Shown here: one piece after another, positions 16,895 through 24,592 of the stretch
Numbering within the stretch: the stretch's first letter is position 1
Layout of the letters: each line of letters opens with the position of its first letter
Assembly (NCBI RefSeq): GCF_001403615.1
Contig: NZ_LN879457.1
Coordinates: 310,001-374,000, forward strand
Source of the DNA: Desnuesiella massiliensis
GTDB lineage: Bacteria > Bacillota > Clostridia > Clostridiales > Clostridiaceae
Direction of reading: 5' to 3'
DNA: 64,000 nucleotides
Notes under the pieces: generated by a model
What the model saw: only the letters and a program-made list of their open reading frames with translations
What the model was told of the DNA's origin: nothing
The model's database searches: none
Program-made: the position numbers and the translations under genes

Positions 16895-17758
16895 GTGAAT
16901 AATAGATATGATATTGCTATAGTAGGAAGCGGACCTGCTGGGCTATCTGCTGCTATAAATGCCAAGATACGAAACAAAAATATAATTGTTTTTGGTAATA
17001 AGGATTTTAGCAGCAAGCTTGTAAAAGCTCCTAAGATAAATAATTACCTAGGCTTTCACCATATTACAGGAGAAGAGTTAAAAGAGAAATTTCAAGAGCA
17101 CATAGATTCCATGGATGTAAAACTTACTTTTGAAAGAATAAATAATATATATGCTATGGGAGATTATTTTGCCTTGATGGTTAATGAAAAAATCTATGAA
17201 GCAACTGCATTGGTATTAGCTACAGGAATAGAATATACAAAGCCTTTAAAAGGAGAAGAAGAGTTCTTAGGTAGAGGCGTAGGCTATTGTGCCACCTGTG
17301 ATGCTCCTTTATATAGGGGAAAAAAGGTTACTATAATAGCTCATAACAAGGAAGCAGAAGAGGAAGCAAACTATGTAGCAGAGCTAGCTTCAAAGGTTTA
17401 TTATGTACCTATGTATGAAAGTAACTATAATCTGAGAGGACCTATTGAAGTGATCAGACAAAAACCTATGGAAGTAATAGGTGAAGAAAGAGTAACTAAA
17501 GTAGCTTTTAAAAATAATGAAATATTAACAGATGGAGTATTTGTGCTAAAAGATAGCATTTCTCCGTCACAGCTTGTACCAGGTTTATTAATGGAAAACG
17601 GCCATATAAAAGTGGATAGAACCATGAAAACTAACATAGAAGGATGCTTTGCTGCAGGAGATTGCGTAGGCAGACCCTATCAATATATAAAAGCCGCAGG
17701 AGAGGGACTTATTGCAGCTCTAAGTGCGGTGAGCTATTTAGATTCTAAGGCTAAATAG
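16895..17758 (+). CDS. Thioredoxin reductase-like flavoprotein, probably ferredoxin-dependent (FFTR type)
   Basis: A 287-residue flavoprotein of the thioredoxin reductase fold. The FAD-binding GSGPAG (residues 11-16) and the redox-active CATC (Cys132, Cys135) in GVGYCATCDAPLY are intact. The region that normally binds NADPH, just after the CxxC (VTIIAHNKEAEEEANYVAEL), has no GGGxSA/GxGxxA motif. NADPH-independent, ferredoxin-linked thioredoxin reductases with this trait have been described in clostridia, and the protein is short for an NADPH-TrxR (about 305-320 residues). Its place directly behind trxA fits. The electron donor is inferred, not shown. GTG start with AAGGAGAG upstream. Confidence 0.88.
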   Translation: MNNRYDIAIVGSGPAGLSAAINAKIRNKNIIVFGNKDFSSKLVKAPKINNYLGFHHITGEELKEKFQEHIDSMDVKLTFERINNIYAMGDYFALMVNEKIYEATALVLATGIEYTKPLKGEEEFLGRGVGYCATCDAPLYRGKKVTIIAHNKEAEEEANYVAELASKVYYVPMYESNYNLRGPIEVIRQKPMEVIGEERVTKVAFKNNEILTDGVFVLKDSISPSQLVPGLLMENGHIKVDRTMKTNIEGCFAAGDCVGRPYQYIKAAGEGLIAALSAVSYLDSKAK

Positions 17759-17770
17759 AATTAATAATAA

Positions 17771-17820
17771 AAAAACTACCTCATTTTAGAAATTGCTTTC
17801 TATATGAGGTAGCTTTTTTT
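17771..17820. terminator. Bidirectional terminator
   Basis: AAAAACTACCTCAT and ATGAGGTAGCTTTTTTT form a strong stem between the trx operon and the convergent SleB-like gene. Confidence 0.85.
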
Positions 17821-18466
17821 ACTTTAAGTAATTTATTTCAAAAAACACATGGTTACCTATAGATTTCACATTAGCTTTATCAATATTTTTCATCCATTTT
17901 GATGTAGCAGTTTTAGGATTATAGAAAAATACTGCATTATTAGTAGGATCTTTTCCCCTTATTGCGTCCATAACAGCATTATAACAGCTCTCATCAGGAG
18001 TTGCTATTATTTTGCCATCTTTAACACAGGAAAAAGCATTTTTTTGATTAATTACCTCCTTTACGGACTTTGGAAAGCTGGGATGGGCCACTCGGTTTAA
18101 TATTACTGAGGCTACAGCTACTTTTCCCTCATAGGGTTCACCCTTACTTTCAGCGTATACTATTTGAGACATCAGTTCAATGTCCCCTCTGCTTAAAAAA
18201 ATTTTTTTATTAGATTGGCTAAATACTTCTACAATATCTTCACTTTCCTTATATAAATTAATACTTTTTCCACTATTATCGCTTACATCTATGTTTTTAT
18301 ATTTTACTTCCTCATACTTCCCATCCTCTTCAATTTTTACCCCAGCCTTAGGTAAAACGGTTAAAGTGGATAAATTCATTGATTCCTTGGTAGCCCCTTT
18401 TGCAATCATTGTAGTGTTTAAACAATAGATTAATAGGAAAACAAACACCAAGCAAAATCTTTTCAT
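17819..18466 (-). CDS. SleB-like cell wall hydrolase (spore cortex-lytic type)
   Basis: A 215-residue exported protein. A signal peptide occupies residues 1-24 (MKRFCLVFVFLLIYCLNTTMIAKGA). The catalytic Hydrolase_2 domain spans about 95-215: LMSQIVYAESKGEPYEGKVAVA with the catalytic Glu, SVILNRVAHPSFPKSV, NAFSCVKDGKI, NAVFFYNPKTATSKWM. Such domains cleave cortex peptidoglycan during germination (SleB) or sporulation (CwlJ/YkvT). The usual SleB N-terminal peptidoglycan-binding domain is missing; instead there is a 70-residue non-conserved linker. No YpeB partner is adjacent. The ATG is preceded by AAAGGAGG. Confidence 0.88.
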   Translation of the reverse strand: MKRFCLVFVFLLIYCLNTTMIAKGATKESMNLSTLTVLPKAGVKIEEDGKYEEVKYKNIDVSDNSGKSINLYKESEDIVEVFSQSNKKIFLSRGDIELMSQIVYAESKGEPYEGKVAVASVILNRVAHPSFPKSVKEVINQKNAFSCVKDGKIIATPDESCYNAVMDAIRGKDPTNNAVFFYNPKTATSKWMKNIDKANVKSIGNHVFFEINYLK

Positions 18467-18553
18467 AAAAAACCTCCTTTAAAATTAAAGGATAACCATG
18501 TTATGTTAGTGTTAATGGTATTGTTCCCCAAGAAAAAAATTTAATTCATAAAT

Positions 18554-18600
18554 TATAGGAGGCTGTAAAAAATATAGGTGCTTTTTTTCGCCGCCTCCTA
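18554..18600. repeat. Degenerate, internally deleted family 1 palindrome acting as terminator
   Basis: TATAGGAGGCTGTAAAA at the left and GCCGCCTCCTA at the right are the ends of the family 1 repeat, with AATATAGGTGCTTTTTTT between; the GC-rich centre is missing. Its right end touches the stop codon of the gene ending at 18601, so it probably works as the terminator of that minus-strand gene. Confidence 0.6.
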
Positions 18601-19602
18601 TCAACTTGTTACTTCCTTTTTTAATTCACCGAATATTTTGTTGAATCTTTCTAGGCTGTCTTGAAGATCTTCAAATTTTCCAATGGGATTCTCGTAGACA
18701 CTAGCTAGGGTACTTTTGTCTAGAGAAGCATCTTTAGTTTTTATTCTTTCATTATTTACGCTAATGCGAAGATCCTTAAGATATAGTTCAAAAATATCCA
18801 TTACTTCTTTTAATGAATTATAAGTATTTATACATTTTAAGGGTACTGTAAGACCTAAATATTCCTTTCTTATATCCTCGAAAGCCAATGTGCTTTTATC
18901 AATATCGTTTAAAACCACCTCAAAACTATACTCACCAGCTCTGCATTTTTCAATAGCTGGCTCCATATCCTCTGTAAGAGGCATAAATCTTGATAAAATA
19001 TCTTCTATATTGTGTATAAAATCTGAGTTTTGACTAAAACTTATATCTGAGTCTCTTTGTGCTTTTACAATATTATTAATACTTTCATAGGACTTATTTA
19101 TTGAGGTGACACTATCTTTTATATTTAATTTTGCTAGAGCGATATCATTATAATGTTTTAAGCACGTGTCCTTATAATTGCTTAATGCCATGGAGGATTG
19201 TTCTATATCTTTACTTTTAGGGTTATTCATTATGGCCTGTATTTGAGTAAAAAAAAGAATATTATTATTTATTCCTTCCTCTATATGTAGTAGAGTACTT
19301 TTATATTTAGAGTCTATTTTATAATTCTGAAATTCTGTTTTTAATTTTGATAGTCTGCTTAAGTTTTCTATAAAAATAGGTTTTAATGTGTCTATTTTTA
19401 TATTCTTATCGTATAAGATATTGGAAAGTGTATGATTTATTTCATTTACTTCTACTATCTTTACCTTAAGAGGCTTTATGGCACTAGGTATGGAATTATT
19501 TTTAAAATAGCCGTATAAAGTAAAAATACACAAAAAAATAAGAATGGATAACAAAATGCCTAGCAAAATATTAAAATAATTTTTCTTTGAAATGTTTTCC
19601 AT
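18601..19602 (-). CDS. Membrane-anchored hypothetical protein
   Basis: A 333-residue protein with one N-terminal membrane anchor (about residues 10-31, ILLGILLSILIFLCIFTLYGYF) and a long, mostly alpha-helical outside domain without cysteine pairs or known motifs. Helices with INK/SYES heptads suggest a coiled-coil or four-helix bundle, like the sensor domains of chemoreceptors, but there is no signalling domain. Divergent from cdaA and downstream-adjacent to the SleB-like gene. I do not recognise the family. The ATG at 19602 lacks a strong ribosome site but is the only candidate. Confidence 0.65.
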   Translation of the reverse strand: MENISKKNYFNILLGILLSILIFLCIFTLYGYFKNNSIPSAIKPLKVKIVEVNEINHTLSNILYDKNIKIDTLKPIFIENLSRLSKLKTEFQNYKIDSKYKSTLLHIEEGINNNILFFTQIQAIMNNPKSKDIEQSSMALSNYKDTCLKHYNDIALAKLNIKDSVTSINKSYESINNIVKAQRDSDISFSQNSDFIHNIEDILSRFMPLTEDMEPAIEKCRAGEYSFEVVLNDIDKSTLAFEDIRKEYLGLTVPLKCINTYNSLKEVMDIFELYLKDLRISVNNERIKTKDASLDKSTLASVYENPIGKFEDLQDSLERFNKIFGELKKEVTS

Positions 19603-19811
19603 TTATTTCACCGCCTTGTAAAATTTATGGTTTATTATATTCTTGAAATATGGATAAAATTACTTGTAATAAAATAATGATGTTTTAAATTTTATGAAAA
19701 TTGACTATACTATAACCTTTAAGATTAGTGTATAATTTTAATGTAAGGCATCTTTATAAAATATATGAATGTTTTTTTAGGGGCCTAACTTATTTTTAGA
19801 GGGTGAAGCTT

Positions 19812-20666
19812 TTGGATATACTGAACTTATTTATAAATACCGTTAAAAACATATCTATAATATCGGTTTTAGATATATTAGTAGTAGCATACTTTTTTTA
19901 TAAAGCCTATATGCTTATAAAGGAAACCAGGGCAGAACAACTTTTAAAGGGTATACTTCTCATACTTATGCTTATGCCTATTAGTTGGTTTTTAAAGCTT
20001 ACCATGGTATACACCATATTAAGCAGAACCATTACCATTGGGGTTCTATCTATTATAATTATTTTCCAGCCTGAAATAAGAAGAGCCTTAGAGCATTTAG
20101 GAAGAAGTGCTTTTAATGATAAGCACATACTTCAGGATGAAGAGATTATGGAAAAGGTTATTACAGAAATTGTAAACGCAGTGGATAACCTATCTCAAAG
20201 CAAGACTGGAGCACTTATTGCCATTGAGCAAAATACAGGTCTAGGAGAAGTGATATCTAATGGTACGAAAATAGATGCTATAGTATCTTCTGCTCTTTTA
20301 GAGAACATATTTGTGGTTAATACCCCTTTACATGATGGAGCTACGGTGATAAGAAATGATAGGATAATAGCCTCTGGCTGCGTTTTACCATTGACTAGCA
20401 ACACTGATATAAATAAAAAACTAGGAACAAGGCATAGAGCTGCCATAGGATTATCGGAGGTATCTGATGCATTATTAGTAGTAGTTTCAGAAGAAACTGG
20501 AACTATATCTCTCGCAGCTAATGGAAGACTTACAAGAAATTATGATAAGGATAAGTTAAAGGATATTCTTATAAGAATTATGAAATATAGGCAGGCTAAA
20601 GTGTTGACTCTAGGAGAGAGGGTGAAGCTATGGATAAAAAGAAAAAAAGAGAAGAAATCCTCATAA
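19812..20666 (+). CDS. cdaA: Diadenylate cyclase CdaA
   Basis: A 284-residue membrane enzyme that makes c-di-AMP from two ATP. Three N-terminal transmembrane helices (to about residue 75) precede the DAC domain with its two signature motifs, LHDGATVI (DGA) and GTRHRAAIGLSE (RHR). The RERA-type segment EIRRALEHLGR follows the helices. I choose the TTG at 19812 because AGAGGG lies eight bases upstream; the GTG at 19803 overlaps that site. The 3' end overlaps cdaR by 37 bases. In most Firmicutes glmM follows; here it lies 32 kb away. Confidence 0.95.
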   Translation: MDILNLFINTVKNISIISVLDILVVAYFFYKAYMLIKETRAEQLLKGILLILMLMPISWFLKLTMVYTILSRTITIGVLSIIIIFQPEIRRALEHLGRSAFNDKHILQDEEIMEKVITEIVNAVDNLSQSKTGALIAIEQNTGLGEVISNGTKIDAIVSSALLENIFVVNTPLHDGATVIRNDRIIASGCVLPLTSNTDINKKLGTRHRAAIGLSEVSDALLVVVSEETGTISLAANGRLTRNYDKDKLKDILIRIMKYRQAKVLTLGERVKLWIKRKKEKKSS

Positions 20667-21838
20667 GGATAGCTTGTTTAATTATATCCTTTGGGCTTTG
20701 GATTTATATATATAGTGTTGAAAATCCTATAAAAACTAACAAATTATCTAATGTACCGGTACAGATTTTAAACTCCGATGTGTTAGCTAATTCAAAGCTT
20801 ACTATTCTGCCAGGTCAAAATTTTACTGTTACCTTATCTTTAGAGGGACCAGCTTCTGAAGTTTACGCAGCAAAACCAGAACAGTTTAAGGTAGAGTTGG
20901 ATCTAGGAGTATATGCTGTAAAAAAGGGTGAAAATAAGATACCTGTAAACATACTTCAGCACCCACCTAATGTTAATGTGAAGAATGAAGGACTTATGGT
21001 GAAGGTTATTCTAGATGATCTTATAGAAAAAAGTGTGCCAATAAAATTAGATGCAGATACTTCAACAAAAACAGGATTTTATTCCTTTGATCCTATAGTA
21101 AAACCTACCAATGCCTTAGTTAGTGGACCAGCTCAGTATGTGGATTCTGTTAAATGGGTTTTAGCAAAAGGAAGCTTTAAAAATGCCGATAGCGATATAT
21201 CTCTTACTTTGCCCCTTAAAGCTGTAGATGAGGCGTTTAGAGATGTTCTTGAGGTGAAAGTAAATCCAACAAATGCAGATGTGATTATACCTGTTAAAAA
21301 GGCAAAGACTGTGGATATAAACGTTAAAACTAAGGGAACTTTAAACAAAGGCTTCTTATTAAAGTCTATTGATGCCATACCAATTAAGATAGACATAGCA
21401 GGAGATGATGCTACTGTAAGAAATATAAATTCTATAGATACGGAGCCTATAGATTTATCACTTATTAATTCTTCTAAAGAGGTAGCAGTAAAGCTAGTGG
21501 TACCTAAAAATGTAACCTTAGTAAACAGTAAGGATATTATTAACGTAAAAATAAATGTAGAGACTATAGTTCAAAAGACCATATCCAGAACCATAGCCTT
21601 AACAAATTTAAATGAACAGTTAAAGGCCGTATTGGATAAGGATAAAATTTCTATAGTAATACAAGGGCCTGAAAGCTTGATAAATGATTTAAAAGAAGAA
21701 GATTTAATTCCTACTATTGATTTGTCGGGTCAGGTAGAAGGAGAATTTAACTTAGCTCCTAAGATTAAAGCCAAGGAAGGAGTAACTATTATTAGCTTTA
21801 CTCCAGAGAAAATAAAGGTTACTATATCAAAAAAATAG
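20630..21838 (+). CDS. cdaR: CdaA regulatory protein CdaR (YbbR domains)
   Basis: A 402-residue protein with an N-terminal anchor (about residues 9-28, IRIACLIISFGLWIYIYSV) followed by four YbbR repeats on the outer face (each about 80-85 residues; e.g. NPIKTNKLSNVPVQILN, EKSVPIKLDADTSTKTGF, AKTVDINVKTKGTLNKGF, QKTISRTIALTNL). It binds CdaA and modulates diadenylate cyclase activity. Starting inside cdaA (37-base overlap), it is translationally coupled to it. AGAGAGGGTG serves as ribosome site. Confidence 0.93.
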   Translation: MDKKKKREEILIRIACLIISFGLWIYIYSVENPIKTNKLSNVPVQILNSDVLANSKLTILPGQNFTVTLSLEGPASEVYAAKPEQFKVELDLGVYAVKKGENKIPVNILQHPPNVNVKNEGLMVKVILDDLIEKSVPIKLDADTSTKTGFYSFDPIVKPTNALVSGPAQYVDSVKWVLAKGSFKNADSDISLTLPLKAVDEAFRDVLEVKVNPTNADVIIPVKKAKTVDINVKTKGTLNKGFLLKSIDAIPIKIDIAGDDATVRNINSIDTEPIDLSLINSSKEVAVKLVVPKNVTLVNSKDIINVKINVETIVQKTISRTIALTNLNEQLKAVLDKDKISIVIQGPESLINDLKEEDLIPTIDLSGQVEGEFNLAPKIKAKEGVTIISFTPEKIKVTISKK

Positions 21839-21846
21839 ACGAGCAT

Positions 21847-21891
21847 AAAAGGCATTTTGTATTGAATTAATTCATGCAAAACGCCTTTTTC
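21847..21891 (+). terminator. Terminator of cdaAR
   Basis: AAAAGGCATTTTG and CAAAACGCCTTTTT form a stem followed by a T-run. The following ~220 bases up to the hydrogenase promoter hold no feature I recognise. Confidence 0.8.
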
Positions 21892-22111
21892 ATTGTAGAA
21901 AAAATTTCACTAAGAAATTGTCAATTTACTAACTAACAAACCATCTTTTAAATAATTTTTAAAAGTAACTTGTTTAAATTTAGCAGAGAGTTTTTTTTAG
22001 GTAATAAATAATGCAAGCTAAAGCTATAAGCACTAAAATGAAATAATATGGCAATAAACTCAAGAATTTTTAGAAAAATGACAACATTAGCCCAATTTTG
22101 AATTTATTTAA

Positions 22112-22140
22112 TTGACTTTATATGTTATAATCATTATGCT
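22112..22140 (+). promoter_or_regulatory. Promoter of the hydrogenase operon
   Basis: TTGACT (22112-22117), 17-base spacer, TATGCT (22135-22140). It overlaps the Rex-like palindrome that begins at 22139. Confidence 0.5.
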
Positions 22141-22156
22141 GTTATTAATTTAACAA
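22139..22156. promoter_or_regulatory. Rex-like redox operator
   Basis: CTGTTATTAATTTAACAA matches the Rex consensus TTGTTAA-N4-TTAACAA at 12 of 14 defined positions. It covers the end of the -10 element and the expected start site of the hydrogenase operon. Rex represses fermentation and hydrogenase genes at low NADH in clostridia, so the site makes biological sense. Confidence 0.55.
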
Positions 22157-22200
22157 TATATAGAGTAATTTATATATGGTAAGCTATAGGAGGTTTTTTA

Positions 22201-22674
22201 ATGAATAATCGTTTATCTGAAGAGAAATTCAAAGAGCTAGGACAGTATATTAATGACTTACCATCAAAGGAAGGAGCACTAATACAAGTATTGCATAGAG
22301 CTCAGCATATATTTGGCTATCTTCCAAAAGAGGTACAAGTATTTATCAGTGAAAAGCTTAATGTACCTGCTTCTAAAGTCTATGGAGTAGTGAGCTTTTA
22401 TTCCTATTTTACCACAGAGCCTAGAGGGGAGCATGTTATAAGCATTTGTTTAGGGACTGTATGCTTTGTTAAGGGTGCTGGAAAAATATTAGGAGAATTC
22501 GAAAAGAAATTAAACATAAAATGTGGAGAAACTACCTCAGACGGGAAGTATACCTTAGAAGCTTTAAGATGTATAGGTGCTTGTGGTAAAGCTCCAGTTT
22601 TAACTGTAGATGGAAAATTATATGGTAATGCCACTGTAGATGATGTAGAAAAAATATTGGACCAGTACAAATAG
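22201..22674 (+). CDS. Hydrogenase/NADH dehydrogenase 2Fe-2S subunit (NuoE/HydC type)
   Basis: A 157-residue subunit with a thioredoxin-like [2Fe-2S] domain. The four ligand cysteines are in ICLGTVCFVKGA and LRCIGACGKAP. The N-terminal helical part (LPSKEGALIQVLHRAQHIFGYLP) is typical of NuoE. First gene of a three-gene operon with the NuoF-like and hydrogenase subunits, 19 bases from the next. In such complexes it belongs to the electron-bifurcating, NADH/ferredoxin-dependent [FeFe] hydrogenase. TAGGAGG precedes the ATG. Confidence 0.93.
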   Translation: MNNRLSEEKFKELGQYINDLPSKEGALIQVLHRAQHIFGYLPKEVQVFISEKLNVPASKVYGVVSFYSYFTTEPRGEHVISICLGTVCFVKGAGKILGEFEKKLNIKCGETTSDGKYTLEALRCIGACGKAPVLTVDGKLYGNATVDDVEKILDQYK

Positions 22675-22693
22675 GTATTAGGGGGATATGCAT

Positions 22694-24577
22694 ATGGTTA
22701 AAATTAATTCAATAGATGAGCTTAAAGCTTTAAGCGAGGAATATAAATCCTTACTAGACTTAAGAGTAAATTATGAAACTTTAAGAAGCAATACTCAATA
22801 TAAGGAAGTATTAGTCTGTGGAGGAACTGGTTGTCATTCTTCAGATAGTGATATCATAATTAAAAACCTATGTGATGGAATTGAAAAAGCAGGATTAAAG
22901 GACAAAGTTAATGTATCTATGACAGGCTGCTTTGGATTTTGTGCTCAAGGGCCTATAGTTAAGGTAATGCCTGATGATGTTTTCTATGTAAAGGTTACCA
23001 CTGAGGATGCTGAGGAGATTATTAACGAGCATTTATTAAAGGGAAAAATTATAGATAGATTATTATATGATAACGGAAACGAAAATAAAAAAATAAGTAA
23101 AAGCGAAGATATGCCTTTCTATAAAAAACAAATGAGAATTGCACTAAGAAATTGCGGTATTATAAATCCAGAGGATATAAGAGAATGCATTGGTGCAGAG
23201 GGATATTTAGCCTTAGGAAAGGTTATAACTTCTATGACTAAGGAAGAGGTTATTTCCTTAATGAAGGAGTCGGGACTAAGAGGAAGAGGGGGAGCAGGGT
23301 TCCCTACAGGAAAGAAGTGGGAGGCTACTAAAGTAGCTGAGGCTGATAAGAAATATGTAATATGTAATGCGGATGAAGGAGACCCAGGAGCCTTTATGGA
23401 TAGATCTGTATTGGAGGGAGATCCTCATAGCGTTCTTGAGGCCATGGCCATATGTGGATATGCTATAGGCTCTGATACAGGATATATTTATATAAGAGCA
23501 GAATATCCTCTAGCCATCGATAGACTTAGAATTGCTATAGAACAAGCTAGGGAACAAGGTTTATTAGGTAAAAATATTTTAGGTACTGATTTTAGCTTTG
23601 ATATAGAATTAAAATATGGAGCAGGAGCCTTCGTATGTGGTGAAGGTACAGCTTTAATGCACTCTATAGAAGGAAAAAGAGGAGAACCTCGTATGAAACC
23701 GCCAAGTTCCTCTAAAAAAGGATTATGGCAAAAACCCACCTGCTTAAACAATGTAGAGACCTTTGCTAATGTACCTGCCATTATCAATAATGGAGCTGAA
23801 TGGTACAAAAATATCGGAACACAAAAATCTGCAGGTACTAAGGTATTTGCTTTAGGTGGAAAAATAAATAATGTAGGACTAGTTGAAGTTCCAATGGGTA
23901 CAACTCTTAGAGAGGTAATCTTCGATATAGGTGGAGGAATACCTGATAATAAGAAGTTTAAAGCTGTACAAACCGGTGGACCTTCAGGAGGTTGTATTCC
24001 AGATAAATATTTAGACTTGGCTATAGATTTTGAAAGCTTAAATTCCATAGGCTCTATGATGGGCTCGGGAGGAATGCTAGTATTAGATGAAGATGATTGC
24101 ATGGTAGATATAGCTAAATTTTTCTTAGAGTTTACTGTAGATGAGTCTTGCGGAAAATGTACACCTTGCCGTATAGGAAATAAAAGATTACATGAAATGC
24201 TTATAAAGATTACCGAAGGAAAAGGTACAGAGCAGGATTTAGTAGATTTAAAGGAACTGGCAGAGGTTATAACAGAAACTTCACTATGTGGCTTAGGAAA
24301 GAGCGCGCCAAACCCAGTTTTAAGCACATTAAAATATTTTATGAATGAATATGAAGCTCACGTAAAACACAAAAAATGTCCAGCTAAGGTATGTCAAAGC
24401 TTAGTTGAATACTTCATAACAGAAAAATGTATAGGATGTACTAGATGCTCAAGAATATGTCCAGCCTCAGCTATTACAGGAAAAGTTAAAGAAAGACATG
24501 TAATAGATAAGGAAAAATGCTTAAAATGCGGTGCTTGTGTGGCAGAATGTAAGTTTACTGCCATAATTAAAGCTTAA
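22694..24577 (+). CDS. Hydrogenase NADH/FMN-binding subunit (NuoF/HydB type)
   Basis: A 627-residue flavo-iron-sulfur subunit. An N-terminal [2Fe-2S] thioredoxin-like domain (VCGGTGCHSSDS and CFGFCAQGP, to about residue 120) is followed by the NuoF core with the FMN/NADH loop GLRGRGGAGFPTGKKW and CNADEGDPGAFMD. A [4Fe-4S] motif SCGKCTPCRIG follows, and two ferredoxin-type clusters CIGCTRCSRICP and CLKCGACVAEC end the protein. This layout is that of HydB in trimeric bifurcating hydrogenases. I choose the ATG at 22694; the ATG at 22688 is only two bases from the GGGGG ribosome site. Confidence 0.94.
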   Translation: MVKINSIDELKALSEEYKSLLDLRVNYETLRSNTQYKEVLVCGGTGCHSSDSDIIIKNLCDGIEKAGLKDKVNVSMTGCFGFCAQGPIVKVMPDDVFYVKVTTEDAEEIINEHLLKGKIIDRLLYDNGNENKKISKSEDMPFYKKQMRIALRNCGIINPEDIRECIGAEGYLALGKVITSMTKEEVISLMKESGLRGRGGAGFPTGKKWEATKVAEADKKYVICNADEGDPGAFMDRSVLEGDPHSVLEAMAICGYAIGSDTGYIYIRAEYPLAIDRLRIAIEQAREQGLLGKNILGTDFSFDIELKYGAGAFVCGEGTALMHSIEGKRGEPRMKPPSSSKKGLWQKPTCLNNVETFANVPAIINNGAEWYKNIGTQKSAGTKVFALGGKINNVGLVEVPMGTTLREVIFDIGGGIPDNKKFKAVQTGGPSGGCIPDKYLDLAIDFESLNSIGSMMGSGGMLVLDEDDCMVDIAKFFLEFTVDESCGKCTPCRIGNKRLHEMLIKITEGKGTEQDLVDLKELAEVITETSLCGLGKSAPNPVLSTLKYFMNEYEAHVKHKKCPAKVCQSLVEYFITEKCIGCTRCSRICPASAITGKVKERHVIDKEKCLKCGACVAECKFTAIIKA

Positions 24578-24592
24578 AGGTGAGGTGTAAGT

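Noticed and set aside
23488..24327. 279-codon open frame on the minus strand
   Set aside because: It lies wholly antisense to the hydB-type gene, lacks a ribosome site and its product (Pro/Ser-rich, low complexity) is a typical shadow of a conserved gene.
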